64,000 nucleotides of DNA, from positions 1,550,001 through 1,614,000 of the forward strand of contig NZ_CP117435.1 of assembly GCF_030687495.1 (NCBI RefSeq). The letters run 5' to 3'. The notes under the pieces were generated by a model. It made no database searches, had not been told where the DNA came from, and saw only the letters and a list, made by a program, of their open reading frames with translations. The stretch comes from Pseudomonas sp. FP453. Its GTDB lineage: Bacteria > Pseudomonadota > Gammaproteobacteria > Pseudomonadales > Pseudomonadaceae. This document shows positions 63,906-64,000 of this stretch, piece by piece. The position numbers were made by a program, and so were the translations under genes. The stretch's first letter is position 1. Each line of letters begins with the position of its first letter.

Positions 63906-64000
63906 CTAAATACCCATTTTCCGGGGCAGGGCCAATTCCTCTGGCGCTTCACCTTCTTTGAATCCAACCAGATAAAGCACATCTCCAACTGGGAGCGCTT
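63906..64000 (-). CDS. C-terminus of a gene running off the right edge
   Basis: One minus-strand frame stays open from the edge and ends with TAG at 63906-63908, reading ALPVGDVLYLVGFKEGEAP and then EELALPRKMGI. The other two frames have either an early stop or run through the HNH start. It is 18 bp upstream of the HNH gene and probably cotranscribed with it. Too little is present to name it. Confidence 0.55.
   Translation of the reverse strand, partial: ALPVGDVLYLVGFKEGEAPEELALPRKMGI

Overview
The window looks like a chromosomal segment of a Pseudomonas of the fluorescens group. The evidence is high-GC coding sequence with strong third-position bias, a complete protocatechuate branch of the beta-ketoadipate pathway, a TtgABC/MexAB-OprM type efflux operon, an OprD porin, ornithine-lipid genes, and at least fourteen REPIN-like inverted repeats built on a GTGGGAGCTGGCTTGC or GTGGGAGCGGGCTTGC head. 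The organism is inferred from gene content and repeats; no rRNA or other species marker is present.

Layout. 0-4 kb: partial RidA, a GcvA-like LysR regulator, two very small genes (one recognisable as the cbb3-oxidase subunit CcoM) and a Pit phosphate transporter. 4.3-15.2 kb: the aromatic-acid region pcaR, pcaK, pcaIJFHG, pcaTBDC. It covers uptake, ring cleavage of protocatechuate, and conversion to succinyl-CoA and acetyl-CoA. Paired CGATWATCG sites with identical 19-bp spacing precede both pcaR and pcaI. A tandem duplication of the convergent intergenic region follows pcaC, then a NodB-like lipoprotein and an OprD porin. 17.8-21.2 kb: a specialised Hsp70 (HscC) with a membrane-anchored J-like partner that has RPD in place of HPD. 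21.5-28.2 kb: ttgABC and the divergent repressor ttgR, with a TtgR-type operator between them. 28.5-31.9 kb: xenobiotic reductase, MFS exporter and ArsR regulator with repeated operator-like sites, then ACP phosphodiesterase. 32-41.7 kb: olsBA, a frameshifted serine hydrolase, YceI, cardiolipin synthase, periplasmic beta-glucosidase, and a LemA/TPM cluster. 42-48.5 kb: a methyltransferase, an EamA transporter, and a sigma/FecR/TonB-receptor cell-surface signalling set probably for heme. 48.7-57.4 kb: a DapA-like/class II aldolase pair with a divergent XRE-cupin regulator, a DUF4917 (SIR2-like) protein, YiaY, an HMG-CoA-lyase-like enzyme, a small DMT protein and a LysR regulator.

57.5-64 kb: Ogt, a small membrane protein, HicAB, LysR/MFS, and a second toxin-antitoxin pair. 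At 62398-62422 lies a 25-nt 3' end of a glycine tRNA with no 5' part, followed on the minus strand by a terminator. This is what a chromosomal att half-site at the edge of an integrated element looks like. Sequence to its right (a gene-poor stretch, an HNH endonuclease and a truncated gene) is therefore probably the start of a genomic island that continues past the window.

The strongest leads for something undescribed are the DUF4917 protein, the island that begins at the tRNA fragment, the HscC/RPD-J pair, and the uncharacterised DapA-like/aldolase/XRE-cupin catabolic unit. No CRISPR array, rRNA, intact tRNA or transposase gene was seen.
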